A stretch of 64,000 nucleotides of DNA, taken from the NCBI RefSeq assembly GCF_021559775.1, contig NZ_CP056048.1, positions 434,001-498,000 on the forward strand. The letters are read 5' to 3'. The notes beneath the pieces were generated by a model. It was not told the origin of the DNA. It did no database searches and saw only the letters and a program-made list of their open reading frames with translations. This DNA comes from Gillisella vitis (GTDB lineage: Bacteria; Pseudomonadota; Alphaproteobacteria; Rhizobiales; Rhizobiaceae). Numbering within the stretch: position 1 is the first letter of the stretch; each line of letters begins with the position of its first letter. Shown one piece after another: positions 1 to 8,715 of the stretch. The position numbers and the translations under genes were made by a program.

Positions 1-2
1 TC

Positions 3-1853
3 GAGCCGCAGGCGATGCGAGTGCATGAAAACGGCAATCTTCAGCGGGAAATTCTCTTTACCCGTGGCGATAGTATCCAAGGCTTTGCCAAGGCGGCCCA
101 TATCGTCGAAGAAACCTATATCACGCCCCGCCAGATGCATGGCTTCATGGAGACCGAGGGTGGCTATGCTTTCGTCGGGCCGGATGGCAAGCTAAACATG
201 TGTGCTGGAGGCCAGCATGGCGGACGTGACCGGCTGCAATTGTCGCGTATCCTTGGCTTGGACGAAGACGATATCAGGGTGGTGACGTCGCCGACCGGCG
301 GTGCTTTTGGCGGCAAGGATGAGCTTTCCATCCAGCCAGTGCTGGCGCTTCTGGCGCTGAAGGCAAGGCGGCCTGTCAGGCTACATTTGTCGCGGGCGGA
401 GTCCATGCTTGCCGGTCAAAAGCGCCACCCGATGAAGATCCGCATGAAAACTGCCTGCGACGCGCAAGGTGTTTTGCTGGCCCAGCAGGTCGATCTGGTG
501 GCGGATGCGGGGGCTTACGCTTCGCTTGGCCCGAGCGTTCTGGAAACGGCGCTGGAACATGCCATCGGCCCTTATGTGGTGGGCAATATCACCACGCGGG
601 GCCGTCTCGCCTATACCAATAACGGACTTTGCGGCGCTTTTCGCGGTTTCGGCGCCAACCAGATGACATTTGCGGTGGAGTGCCAGATGGACAGGCTGGC
701 AGCTCTTTGCGGCCTTTCGCCTCTGGAGATCCGCAGGCGCAATCTGCGACAGCCAGGCTCTCCCGGCTATTTAGGGCAGGTCGTGTCGACCAGCGAACGA
801 CTGGAAGAAATGCTGGCGGCCGCCACGGCCTCCGTGCTTTGGCGCAAACCGCAGGGGATTGGTGCTGATCAGGAGTGGATAATCGGCACCGGCATGGCGC
901 TGAATTATCAGGGCAATGGTCTTGGATCGGTCATTCCCGATCCAGCGGCGGGGAGGCTTGCGCTGACGAAGCAGGGTTTGATCGAAGGTGCATTCGGGTT
1001 GGACGAAATGGGGCAGGGGCTTTTACCGGCGATCTGCGCGGCCATTTCTGCCGAACTCGGTTGCGCGCGCCAAGATGTGCTTCCGCTGATTGGCGATACA
1101 TTGCTGGCTCCGGATTCAGGCTCCACCACCGCCTCGCGTGGCAGCCACGTCGTCTGGGCCTCGGTGCGGCTGGCCGCTCCTGAATTTCGCCAGGCAATGT
1201 GCCGTGCGGCGGCAGGGATGCTTGGCTGCGACGCTGAACAGCTCGTCCTAGTGCCCGGTGGTTTTGCGGAGCCGGGTAGCCATAGTGGCGCAATTTTACT
1301 GTCCTATGCGGATCTGGCCGCCGCCTTGCCGGAGAAGGATTTGCCAAGCGTGACAGTGACGTTTGATTTTCCAAAGACCGATTATACGGATGCCAATGCC
1401 CGCTATATCTTTGCCTTCGGCGCGTCGCTGGCGCGTGTTGCGGTCAGCCGGGTTACGGGTGAGGTGCGGGTGCTTGATCTTCACCAGCATTCTGCCGCCG
1501 GACCGATCATCGATCTTGCCGCCTATCTCGGTCAATTGGAGGGCGGAGCGGTGCAAGGGCTTGGTTTCACCCTGACGGAGGATTGCCCGATGCAGGAGGC
1601 CGCCTATCTGACCGGCAATTTCGACACTTATATGCTGCCCGGCATTCAGGATGCCCCGCTCGGTCTGCATGTCTTTGCACTTGAGGATCTCGACCCCGGC
1701 GACGCGCATGGTCCGCGCGGGGTCGGCGAACTCGGTATTGGTGCAGTCACACCGGCAATTGCCAATGCTATTGCGGCTGCTACCGGCTATTGGCCACCGG
1801 TCATGCCCGTCGTGCCGGAAACGCTTCTCGCACATCTCTCGGTGACGGCATGA
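3..1853 (+). CDS. Molybdenum hydroxylase large subunit (xanthine dehydrogenase/CoxL family), 5' end outside window
   Basis: This is the molybdopterin-cytosine-dinucleotide-binding large subunit of a xanthine dehydrogenase-family hydroxylase, which adds a water-derived oxygen to an aldehyde or N-heterocycle. The frame is open to the left edge (codons at 3, 6, 9 and 12 read E-P-Q-A before the first ATG at 15), so the first roughly 130-150 residues lie outside the window. Visible family motifs are GGAFGGKDE (about nt 303-330), GAFRGFGANQ (about 634-663) and the C-terminal GVGELGIG containing the presumed catalytic Glu (about 1720-1743). The stop overlaps the start of the 2Fe-2S subunit gene (ATGA). 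Known relatives act on purines, nicotinate, isoquinoline or aldehydes; the substrate here cannot be told, although the aldehyde dehydrogenase and CoA transferase downstream suggest carbon catabolism. Confidence 0.9.
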   Translation, partial: EPQAMRVHENGNLQREILFTRGDSIQGFAKAAHIVEETYITPRQMHGFMETEGGYAFVGPDGKLNMCAGGQHGGRDRLQLSRILGLDEDDIRVVTSPTGGAFGGKDELSIQPVLALLALKARRPVRLHLSRAESMLAGQKRHPMKIRMKTACDAQGVLLAQQVDLVADAGAYASLGPSVLETALEHAIGPYVVGNITTRGRLAYTNNGLCGAFRGFGANQMTFAVECQMDRLAALCGLSPLEIRRRNLRQPGSPGYLGQVVSTSERLEEMLAAATASVLWRKPQGIGADQEWIIGTGMALNYQGNGLGSVIPDPAAGRLALTKQGLIEGAFGLDEMGQGLLPAICAAISAELGCARQDVLPLIGDTLLAPDSGSTTASRGSHVVWASVRLAAPEFRQAMCRAAAGMLGCDAEQLVLVPGGFAEPGSHSGAILLSYADLAAALPEKDLPSVTVTFDFPKTDYTDANARYIFAFGASLARVAVSRVTGEVRVLDLHQHSAAGPIIDLAAYLGQLEGGAVQGLGFTLTEDCPMQEAAYLTGNFDTYMLPGIQDAPLGLHVFALEDLDPGDAHGPRGVGELGIGAVTPAIANAIAAATGYWPPVMPVVPETLLAHLSVTA

Positions 1854-2335
1854 ACCTGGGCTTCACACTGAATGGCGAGAGGGTCACTGTGGAATGCCAG
1901 CCGGAGACGCGGCTCACCGAAATTTTGCGTGACAAGCTGCACCTGACCGCCACCAAGCTTGCCTGCGCCATTGGTCGTTGCGGTGCCTGTAGCGTACTGT
2001 TGGATGGCAGGCTTGCCAATGCCTGTCTGCTGATGGCTTGGCAGATCGACGGCACAGACATCCTGACGGCGGAAGGGCTGGCCTCCCATCCACTGGGACA
2101 GGCGGTGCGCGCAGGGCTGGCGGAGGAAAACGCGTTTCAATGCGGTTATTGCGCGCCGGGCTTTTCACTGGCGCTGGTGGCCTTGTTTACGGACAACCCG
2201 CAGGCCGGGGAAAAGGACATTCGCGCCGGTCTGGAGGGCAACCTTTGTCGCTGCACCGGCTATCATTCGATCATACGAGGGGCGTTGAACGCCGCTTGCC
2301 GCATTCGCGCCGCACACACCATTTTCGGAGACTGA
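1850..2335 (+). CDS. 2Fe-2S subunit of the molybdenum hydroxylase (CoxS/XdhC-type)
   Basis: This small electron-transfer subunit (161 aa) carries two [2Fe-2S] clusters between the molybdenum centre and the acceptor. The plant-ferredoxin-like N-terminal cluster has Cys39, Cys44, Cys47 and Cys59. The helical C-terminal cluster has Cys98, Cys101, Cys133 and Cys135 in CGYC and CRC. I chose the ATG at 1850, which overlaps the stop of the large-subunit gene, because family homology begins there. The frame is open further upstream from 1790, but that stretch lies inside the large-subunit gene. A separate FAD-binding medium subunit, usual in three-subunit members, is not present downstream. It may precede the window, or this may be a two-subunit enzyme passing electrons to a cytochrome. 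Confidence 0.93.
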   Translation: MNLGFTLNGERVTVECQPETRLTEILRDKLHLTATKLACAIGRCGACSVLLDGRLANACLLMAWQIDGTDILTAEGLASHPLGQAVRAGLAEENAFQCGYCAPGFSLALVALFTDNPQAGEKDIRAGLEGNLCRCTGYHSIIRGALNAACRIRAAHTIFGD

Positions 2336-2336
2336 C

Positions 2337-3851
2337 ATGACCCTGGCACTCGACCCTATCGGCCCGAAAAACGAGGGTACCAAAGCCTTTCTGGCTCGCC
2401 GCCGTAAGCAGATCTTGATCGGCGGGTTCTGGCGCGATGCCGGTTCTCGGCAATGGTTTGAGACAGCCGATCCGGCTACAGGTGAGGTCTTGGCCGAGCT
2501 TGCCGAAGGAACGGCTGCCGATGTCGACGAGGCCGTGGCCAGCGCCCGTGCCGCTCTCACCTCTCAGGCATGGAAAGGGCTGACACCCTCCCAGCGCGGC
2601 AGGCTGTTGTGGAAAATCGCCGAGTTGATCGATGCCCATGCGGAGGAACTGGCGGAACTCGAAACCCTTGATCAGGGCAAAAGCTTCAAGACCAGTCGTT
2701 TTGCCGAAATTCCGGCCAGTGCCGAACAGTTTCGCTATTTTGCCGGGTTCTGCACCAAGATCCTCGGCACCACCATTCCGACTTCTATCGGCTATCAGCC
2801 GCAGGGCAAGCAGATCTTTGCCTATACCACCCGTGAGCCTGTCGGCGTGGTGGCTGCGATCACGCCCTGGAATTCGCCCCTGCTGATGGCGGCCATGAAG
2901 CTTGCGCCAGCGCTGGCTGCCGGTTGCACGGTGGTGCTGAAACCGGCGGAAGAAACCTCGCTGACGGCGCTGCGGCTGGGCGAGTTGATGCTGGAGGCCG
3001 GTCTGCCTGACGGCGTGGTCAATGTCGTCACCGGCTTTGGCGAAACGGTGGGAGCGGCGTTGTGCGCCCATCCCGATGTTGACAAGGTGGCTTTCACGGG
3101 ATCGACCGAGGTCGGCAAGCTGATTGTGACTGCTGCTGCTGGAAATCTGAAAAAGCTGACGTTGGAACTGGGCGGCAAGTCGCCTGCCATCGTTCTGCCG
3201 GATGCCGACATGGCCCTGACCGTCGAGGGCATTGCGCGCGGCATCTTTAGCAATTCCGGTCAGGTCTGCGTGGCGGCCTCACGCGTCTATGCCCATCGCT
3301 CGATTTGCGAACAGGTGGTGGAAGGGCTGTCAAAGTCTGCTTCCACATTGCGTCTCGGTCATGGGCTCGATCCCGCCGTTGATCTGGGGCCGTTGGTCAA
3401 TCGCCGCCAGGCCGACCGTGTGGCGGCCTATGTGGCAGAGGGGAAGGCAGAGGGCGCTGAAATCGCGGCGGGGGGCAGCCAGTCGGGAGAAACAGGCACG
3501 TTTTACACACCGACCGTGGTGACGGGCGTGCGGCCCGACATGCGGCTGATGCGCGAGGAGATTTTCGGTCCTGTCGTGGTGGTGACGCCTTTCGATGCGG
3601 TGGATGAGGCGCTCCTCTATGCCAATGACAGTCCTTATGGGCTGGCGGGCAGTGTCTGGACCCGGGATTTTTCCCAGGCCCACCGACTGGCGGCGCAGGT
3701 CAAGGCGGGGACGATCTGGATCAATTGCCATTCCTATTTTTCCCCTGAATTGCCGAAGGGTGGTCACCGCCAATCCGGCTGGGGCTATGAGAATGGCGCG
3801 CCGGGCTTGGAAAACTACCTGGAAACCAAAACCGTCTGCGCGCTGATTTAA
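2337..3851 (+). CDS. NAD(P)-dependent aldehyde dehydrogenase
   Basis: This 504-aa protein of the ALDH superfamily oxidises an aldehyde to the carboxylate. The diagnostic elements are in order: the FTGSTEVGK nucleotide-binding stretch, the general-base Glu in LELGGKSP (about residue 276) and the nucleophilic Cys in NSGQVCVAASR (about residue 310). The length is normal for the family. It starts one base after the stop of the 2Fe-2S subunit gene, so the three genes form one operon, and the enzyme probably works on the product or precursor of the molybdenum hydroxylase. The substrate is not predictable from sequence; betaine-aldehyde, vanillin and semialdehyde dehydrogenases all share these motifs. 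Confidence 0.92.
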   Translation: MTLALDPIGPKNEGTKAFLARRRKQILIGGFWRDAGSRQWFETADPATGEVLAELAEGTAADVDEAVASARAALTSQAWKGLTPSQRGRLLWKIAELIDAHAEELAELETLDQGKSFKTSRFAEIPASAEQFRYFAGFCTKILGTTIPTSIGYQPQGKQIFAYTTREPVGVVAAITPWNSPLLMAAMKLAPALAAGCTVVLKPAEETSLTALRLGELMLEAGLPDGVVNVVTGFGETVGAALCAHPDVDKVAFTGSTEVGKLIVTAAAGNLKKLTLELGGKSPAIVLPDADMALTVEGIARGIFSNSGQVCVAASRVYAHRSICEQVVEGLSKSASTLRLGHGLDPAVDLGPLVNRRQADRVAAYVAEGKAEGAEIAAGGSQSGETGTFYTPTVVTGVRPDMRLMREEIFGPVVVVTPFDAVDEALLYANDSPYGLAGSVWTRDFSQAHRLAAQVKAGTIWINCHSYFSPELPKGGHRQSGWGYENGAPGLENYLETKTVCALI

Positions 3852-4012
3852 CGCTCAGAGTTTTTCTACTTTAGATATGGATGTTGATCACGGTTTCTTT
3901 CCTCCGTGTGCTCCTTTGCGCTTGCCGGACGCATTGCGATGAAGTTTAAAGTTGATCTGGAGGCGCCAGCTCAAACAGGTTTCAGGACTGATTATTCAGG
4001 CGGGAGATACAG

Positions 4013-4720
4013 ATGAAGAAAATATATGGTGACGCAAGCGCGGCCTTGGACGGATTGTTGTTCGATGGCATGACGATTTGCGCCGGTGGTTTCGGGCTTT
4101 GCGGCATTCCCGAACGCCTGATTGATGCGATTGTCGCGTCCGGGGTCAAGGATTTGACGATTGCCTCCAACAATGCCGGCGTCGATGGGCATGGGCTTGG
4201 AAAACTTCTGCGCACCCGCCAGGTCAAAAAGATGATTTCCTCCTATGTCGGTGAAAACAAGGAATTCGAGCGGCAATTTCTGAGCGGCGAACTGGAAGTC
4301 GAATTCTGCCCGCAGGGAACGCTGGCCGAGCGCATGCGGGCTGGCGGTGCCGGTATTCCCGGCTTCTACACACGAACCGGCGTCGGCACTCAGGTGGCCG
4401 AGGGCAAGGAAACGCATATTTTCGATGGCGAAGTCTATCTGCTGGAACGCGGTATCCGGGCCGATCTGTCGATCATCAAGGGATGGCGCGCCGATGAGGC
4501 CGGCAATCTGATGTTCCGCAAGACGGCCCGCAATTTCAATGCGCCTGCGGCCACATCCGGCAAGATCTGCGTCGCGGAGGTCGAGGAGATCGTACCGGTC
4601 GGAAGTCTCGACCCCGATGCCATCCATCTTCCCGGCATTTATGTGCGTCGGATGATCAATGGTTCACCTTATGACAAGAAGATTGAATTCCGCACCGTTA
4701 CAGTAAGAGGAGCAGCCTGA
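4013..4720 (+). CDS. scoA: Succinyl-CoA:3-ketoacid CoA transferase subunit A
   Basis: Subunit A (235 aa) of a class I CoA transferase that moves CoA from succinyl-CoA to acetoacetate for use of ketone bodies and ketogenic carbon. The [10 protein letters not shown] segment near residue 25, the [15 protein letters not shown] segment and [12 protein letters not shown] near residue 108 are typical of ScoA and unlike PcaI, so beta-ketoadipate transferase is the weaker reading. A GGGAG-like ribosome site lies 7-12 nt before the ATG. A 161-bp gap separates it from the aldehyde dehydrogenase gene, so it may have its own promoter. Its TGA stop overlaps the next ATG by one base, which indicates translational coupling. 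Confidence 0.93.
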   Translation: MKKIYGDASAALDGLLFDGMTICAGGFGLCGIPERLIDAIVASGVKDLTIASNNAGVDGHGLGKLLRTRQVKKMISSYVGENKEFERQFLSGELEVEFCPQGTLAERMRAGGAGIPGFYTRTGVGTQVAEGKETHIFDGEVYLLERGIRADLSIIKGWRADEAGNLMFRKTARNFNAPAATSGKICVAEVEEIVPVGSLDPDAIHLPGIYVRRMINGSPYDKKIEFRTVTVRGAA

Positions 4721-5367
4721 TGTCCTGGAGCAGAGATGAGATGGCGGCACGCGCCGCAAAAGAGCTCAAGGACGGCTTCTATGTCAATCTTGGCATCGGC
4801 ATTCCGACGCTTGTGGCAAATCACATTCCGCCTGGGGTTGAAGTGACGCTGCAATCTGAAAACGGAATGCTGGGGATCGGGCCGTTTCCCTTTGAGGGTG
4901 AAGAGGATGCTGATCTGATCAATGCCGGCAAGCAGACGATCAGCGAATTGCCGTCATCCAGCTATTTTTCGTCCGCCGACAGTTTTGCAATGATCCGTGG
5001 CGGCCACATCGACCTTACGGTGCTGGGCGCGATGGAGGTCTCGGCCAATGGCGATATTGCCAATTGGATGGTCCCCGGCAAGATGGTCAAGGGCATGGGC
5101 GGTGCGATGGATCTCGTGGCCGGTGTCAAGAAGGTCATCGTTGTCATGGAGCATTGCTCCAAGGCAGGCGAGTCCAAGTTCATTCCCGAATGCACGCTGC
5201 CGCTGACCGGGCTGAATGTGGTGGACATGATCATCACCGATCTCTGCGTATTCGTGCGGTCTGATCGCGCTGGCACGTTCCGGCTGGTGGAACTGGCGCC
5301 TGAGGTTACCGTGGCCGATGTCCAGGCCAAGACCACAGCTGCTTTCGAGATTGCCGAAGGCCTTTAA
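4720..5367 (+). CDS. scoB: Succinyl-CoA:3-ketoacid CoA transferase subunit B
   Basis: Subunit B (215 aa) carries the catalytic glutamate that forms the enzyme-CoA thioester. It is Glu47 in the [12 protein letters not shown] motif. Glycine-rich substrate loops ([15 protein letters not shown]) are intact and the length is normal. The start codon overlaps the scoA stop and AGAGGAGC lies just upstream. A strong intrinsic terminator starts 25 nt after the stop, so scoAB is the end of its transcription unit. Confidence 0.93.
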   Translation: MSWSRDEMAARAAKELKDGFYVNLGIGIPTLVANHIPPGVEVTLQSENGMLGIGPFPFEGEEDADLINAGKQTISELPSSSYFSSADSFAMIRGGHIDLTVLGAMEVSANGDIANWMVPGKMVKGMGGAMDLVAGVKKVIVVMEHCSKAGESKFIPECTLPLTGLNVVDMIITDLCVFVRSDRAGTFRLVELAPEVTVADVQAKTTAAFEIAEGL

Positions 5368-5392
5368 ACGCAGGCTTCAAGCTAGTCATGCC

Positions 5393-5436
5393 AAAGCCCC
5401 TACAGCGTCTGATCAGACGCTGTAGGGGCTTTTTAT
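5393..5436 (+). terminator. Intrinsic terminator after scoB
   Basis: A perfect 40-bp palindrome (5393-5432, centre between 5412 and 5413) with a GC-rich stem AGCCCCTACAGCGTCTGA is followed by a T run (5430-5434). It lies 25 nt after the scoB stop. The arms also carry AAA on the left, so it could act weakly on the other strand too. Confidence 0.9.
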
Positions 5437-5474
5437 TGGGCATTCGTGACCTCTGAAGAGATTGCTCATAAAAT

Positions 5475-5590
5475 TGGTCCTACCAATTTTTGATGAATTG
5501 GTGAAAAAATCGTGATATTTGAGCATTAATCCGAATATTGCTTAATTCGTAGAGTTTTGGTACGACCAATAAAACAAAAAGGTTCTACCA
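5475..5590 (+). promoter_or_regulatory. Three FadR/GntR-type operators upstream of lldR
   Basis: Two sites fit the FadR-subfamily consensus TNGTNNNACNA exactly: TGGTCCTACCA at 5475-5485 and TGGTACGACCA at 5558-5568. A third, AGGTTCTACCA at 5580-5590, keeps the GT-N3-AC core and ends at the base before the lldR ATG, covering its ribosome-binding region. The two outer sites are about 83 bp apart, eight helical turns, which would permit looping. The likely ligand is LldR itself, giving autoregulation and lactate-dependent derepression of lldD. Confidence 0.75.
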
Positions 5591-6346
5591 ATGTCGCTGA
5601 CCGGGCGCATCGAAGCCATGATTGCTGAGCGCAAGCTCAGTCCGGGAGATCGTCTGCCGCCGGAGCGCAGCCTGGCGGCGGAGCTTGACGTCTCACGGTC
5701 GCGGCTTCGGGAGGCAATCCAGCAGTTGATCAGCCGTGGGATCGTCGTCAGCCGTCGGGGTGGGGGCACTTTCGTCGCCATTGAGGACGCCGCTCGATCG
5801 CTGGAACGGGCGCTGGAGCCGCTTTTGCCGATGGTTCAGGGCGAGGCGGGGTATTGGCGCGATGTGATGGAAATTCGAAAATCGCTCGATACGGATGCTG
5901 CCTATTACGCGGCCTTGCGGGCCACGGATCTGGACAAAGAGCGGATGACAGTGGCCTTTGCAGCGATGAGTGCTGCGGAAGGCGGCAATCCGCAGAGCCA
6001 GGCGCGCGCCGATGCGGCTTTTCACATGGCAATTGCCGAGGCCTCGCATAATGTCGTTCTGCGCCAGATTGTCGCCGGACTGTCCGAGCTTTTACAGCAG
6101 AGCATCGCGCAAAGCCTGATGCAGTTCTATCGCCAGCCGGACCTTGGGCCAGCGTTAGAGCGCCAGCATGGCCTGATTCTGGACACCATCCTGGCCGGTC
6201 GACCGGATGAGGCCCGCAAGGCAGCGGCAGATCACCTTGCCTTCGTGGAGGAAAACCTTCGTGTCATCGAGGACAACCGCGCGCGGGAGCAGCGAGCCTC
6301 AGAGGCTTTGCAAAGACCCGAATTTCAAGGGGAAAACCTATCATGA
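5591..6346 (+). CDS. lldR: GntR/FadR-family transcriptional regulator, lactate-responsive (LldR-like)
   Basis: This 251-aa regulator has an N-terminal winged helix (about 1-70, with [21 protein letters not shown] as recognition region) and a C-terminal FCD ligand domain. The FCD domain keeps the metal-binding Asp/His pattern: D in [12 protein letters not shown], and His in [22 protein letters not shown] and [10 protein letters not shown]. The gene overlaps lldD (ATGA), so it probably controls L-lactate oxidation. Three operator-like sites precede it and the last abuts its own start codon. There is no strong Shine-Dalgarno sequence, only AAAGG about 8 nt upstream and inside the operator zone. 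Assignment as LldR rather than PdhR or another FadR relative rests on its linkage to lldD. Confidence 0.88.
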   Translation: MSLTGRIEAMIAERKLSPGDRLPPERSLAAELDVSRSRLREAIQQLISRGIVVSRRGGGTFVAIEDAARSLERALEPLLPMVQGEAGYWRDVMEIRKSLDTDAAYYAALRATDLDKERMTVAFAAMSAAEGGNPQSQARADAAFHMAIAEASHNVVLRQIVAGLSELLQQSIAQSLMQFYRQPDLGPALERQHGLILDTILAGRPDEARKAAADHLAFVEENLRVIEDNRAREQRASEALQRPEFQGENLS

Positions 6347-7482
6347 TCATTTCGTCCTCGACTGATTATCGCGAGGCGGCCCGCCGACGCCTGCCGCCCT
6401 TTCTGTTTCATTACATCGATGGCGGCGCCTATAGCGAGCACACGATGCGTCGCAATATTGATGATCTTGCCGATCTGGCTCTGCGTCAGCGGGTGCTGAA
6501 AAGCGTGGGTACAGTTGATATTTCTACGAGGCTTTTCGATGAAGAGCTGGCTATGCCGGTCGTTCTCGCGCCCGTGGGATTGACAGGCATGTATGCAAGG
6601 CGCGGCGAAGTGCAGGCTGCGCGCGCAGCGGAAAAAAAAGGCATTCCACTGACGCTTTCGACGGTGTCCGTCTGCCCGATCGAGGAGGTGCAGGCGGCCA
6701 TCGACCGCCCCATCTGGTTCCAGCTTTACGTGCTGCGGGACCGCGGCTTCATGAAAAATGCGCTGGAGCGGGCCTGGGCGGCAGGTATCCGCAAGCTGGT
6801 GTTCACGGTCGACATGCCCGTACCTGGCGCCCGCTATCGTGATGCCCATTCCGGCATGTCCGGCCCGAATGCTTCTCTGCGCCGCATTATCCAGGCCGTC
6901 ATGCACCCCACATGGGCTATCGATGTCGGCCTGTTGGGAAAGCCGCACGATCTTGGCAATGTTTCGGCCTATCGCCAGCAAAAAACCAATCTGGCCGACT
7001 ATGTTGGCTGGCTCGGCGAAAATTTCGACCCCTCGATTGGCTGGAAGGATCTCGAATGGATCCGGGATTTCTGGAAGGGACCGATGATCATCAAGGGCAT
7101 TCTCGACCCGGAGGATGCGAAAGATGCCGTGCGCTTTGGGGCCGATGGCATTATCGTCTCCAACCATGGCGGACGCCAGCTGGACGGCGTCCTTTCTTCC
7201 GCCCGCGCCTTGCCAGCCATTGCCGCTGCGGTCAAAGGTGACCTGACGATTCTTGCCGATTCCGGCATTCGCTCGGGTCTTGATGTCGTGCGGATGATAG
7301 CGCAGGGAGCCGATGGCGTGTTGATCGGACGCGCTTTCGTCTATGCATTGGCCGCCGCCGGGCAGGCAGGCGTGGAAAATCTGCTCGATCTCTTCGCCAA
7401 GGAAATGCGGGTTGCCATGACGCTGACCGGCGCGCGTTCTATCGCCGAAATTTCCCCCGATAGCCTGGTGCGTGGCCTCTGA
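6343..7482 (+). CDS. lldD: L-lactate dehydrogenase (FMN-dependent, quinone-linked)
   Basis: This 379-aa alpha-hydroxy-acid oxidase of the FMN TIM-barrel family oxidises L-lactate to pyruvate at the membrane and passes electrons to quinone. It is colinear with Escherichia coli LldD from the start ([13 protein letters not shown]) to the end (SLVRGL). The catalytic His275 lies in [10 protein letters not shown], and the FMN and substrate residues are visible in [26 protein letters not shown] and [14 protein letters not shown]. Translation is coupled to lldR by a 4-nt overlap. No lactate permease gene is next to it, unlike enterobacterial lldPRD. Confidence 0.97.
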   Translation: MIISSSTDYREAARRRLPPFLFHYIDGGAYSEHTMRRNIDDLADLALRQRVLKSVGTVDISTRLFDEELAMPVVLAPVGLTGMYARRGEVQAARAAEKKGIPLTLSTVSVCPIEEVQAAIDRPIWFQLYVLRDRGFMKNALERAWAAGIRKLVFTVDMPVPGARYRDAHSGMSGPNASLRRIIQAVMHPTWAIDVGLLGKPHDLGNVSAYRQQKTNLADYVGWLGENFDPSIGWKDLEWIRDFWKGPMIIKGILDPEDAKDAVRFGADGIIVSNHGGRQLDGVLSSARALPAIAAAVKGDLTILADSGIRSGLDVVRMIAQGADGVLIGRAFVYALAAAGQAGVENLLDLFAKEMRVAMTLTGARSIAEISPDSLVRGL

Positions 7483-7827
7483 AAGCCCAGAATTTGCCTT
7501 AGGAAAAGTAGAGCCGGTTTTGCGGAAGACCCGCATGCCTCTCTTTGCCGGGGCATGGATGAAGTGCCTGCGGCCAACAGCTGAGATGCCCATTGATCAA
7601 TGGTGATATTGACGTTTTGGAACAGCAAATATCAGGTCTCTGTCGTCCGCACGTTTCTTTTGATGTCTTCCAATAGCTGTGCATGGTTGCGTTCCGTCAA
7701 TTCCAGCAGGAATGGCGCTCATGCGCCATAGGGTGTGTATTTATCAAATTTTTTATTTTATCAATTTTCCGTATTGAATAATTATCAAAAAACGATAATT
7801 TGTAAAAACATCATCAGGGAGGATCAA
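7483..7827. other. Intergenic region with two dyads and AT-rich operator zone
   Basis: No gene is convincing here. The stretch holds a perfect 14-bp palindrome CCATTGATCAATGG (7590-7603), a short hairpin with ATGGCGC/GCGCCAT arms (7712-7729), and from about 7735 a very AT-rich promoter zone with TTATCAA repeats described separately. The first 230 bp have no evident signal. Confidence 0.6.
7741..7800 (+). promoter_or_regulatory. Operator region of the meta-cleavage operon (TTATCAA repeats and TATC-N7-GATA dyad)
   Basis: The dyad 7780-7800 has perfect 7-bp arms AATTATC/GATAATT around AAAAAAC. Two more TTATCAA half-sites lie at 7741-7747 and 7758-7764, exactly 17 bp apart. A near-identical dyad (18 of 21 positions) and a second pair of half-sites with the same 17-bp spacing precede the transporter operon near 11547-11635. 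The dyad lies only 15 nt before the AGGGAGGA ribosome site of the dioxygenase gene, so it fits a repressor operator. The regulator is not recognisable next to it. Confidence 0.65.
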
Positions 7828-8667
7828 ATGGCATTCACAGCCGTTCAAGCAGGTGCGTACCTGCATCACGTTGCATTCGAAAGCTCCAATCCTGAGCGTC
7901 TGGCGCGGTTCTATGCCGATGCCATGGACATGAAGCTCGAAAAGGTTGGAGACGAGTGGATTTGTGAAGGGCCAAAGCGCCGCTTCATCGCCGTTGCTGG
8001 AACAGATAAGAAACTGGCTTATTCCGGACTTGCTTGCCGCAATGCCGAAGGGCTTGCGCTTCTGCGGGCCCGGGTCGATGCCGAAGGCATTGCGGTGCTG
8101 GCCAGCCCTTCGCCCTATTTTGAAGATGGTGCATTCGCGGTTCGCGATCCCGACGGACGTATGGTGTGCTTCGGTGTGGCCAAGCCAGACAAGCCGGGTG
8201 CCAAGGGTATCCAGGGGCCAACGCAGCATCTGACCTATGCATCCGAGGATGTGGCTGCATTTGTTGACTTTTACGTCGGCAAGCTGGGTTTCCAGCTGAC
8301 AGACCGCGTGCTGCATGAAGATGGCCGGCTTGCCACCGCCTTCACGACCTCCAATCACGAGCATCATACCATCGCCTGCTTCTATACGCCGGGCCGCGTT
8401 GGCGTCGATCACCATTCCTACGAGGCTGGGGAATGGAACTATATCCGTGATTGGTGCGATCATCTGGCAACTCATGATATCCAGCTCAGCTGGGGTCCAG
8501 GTCGCCATGGTCCTGGCAACAATCTCTTCATTTTCATCACGGATCCGGATGGCAATTGGATCGAGATCTCGGCTGAACTGGAAGTTATCTACGATCGTGA
8601 CACGATGGATTGGCCGCAGCATCCGCGCACGCTCAATAAATGGGGCGAGGCGATTCTTCGCTCCTGA
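7828..8667 (+). CDS. Type I extradiol (catechol 2,3-type) dioxygenase, VOC superfamily
   Basis: This two-module vicinal-oxygen-chelate protein (279 aa) is likely to cleave a catechol ring next to the hydroxyls (meta cleavage) with Fe(II). The C-terminal module keeps the 2-His-1-Glu set: His134 in QHLTYAS, His195 or His196 in VDHHSYEAG and Glu247 in NWIEISAE. DPDGNWIE is the usual ending of the last repeat. I chose the ATG at 7828 because AGGGAGGA sits 4-11 nt before it; the frame opens 93 nt earlier within the AT-rich operator. An FAH-family enzyme and an aromatic hydroxylase follow in the same direction, as expected for a meta-cleavage route. The substrate is unknown. Confidence 0.88.
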   Translation: MAFTAVQAGAYLHHVAFESSNPERLARFYADAMDMKLEKVGDEWICEGPKRRFIAVAGTDKKLAYSGLACRNAEGLALLRARVDAEGIAVLASPSPYFEDGAFAVRDPDGRMVCFGVAKPDKPGAKGIQGPTQHLTYASEDVAAFVDFYVGKLGFQLTDRVLHEDGRLATAFTTSNHEHHTIACFYTPGRVGVDHHSYEAGEWNYIRDWCDHLATHDIQLSWGPGRHGPGNNLFIFITDPDGNWIEISAELEVIYDRDTMDWPQHPRTLNKWGEAILRS

Positions 8668-8715
8668 TACGGTTGTCAGATCTCACTTCCAAGACCAATT
8701 CTAGGAATTAGTGAC

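Noticed and set aside
4013..5367. Assignment of the CoA transferase as PcaIJ (beta-ketoadipate pathway)
   Set aside because: The motif wording ([25 protein letters not shown]) is that of ScoAB, and no other pca gene is adjacent.
6325..7593. 422-codon open frame opposite lldD
   Set aside because: lldD is colinear with a known enzyme over its full length; the opposite frame has no family features.
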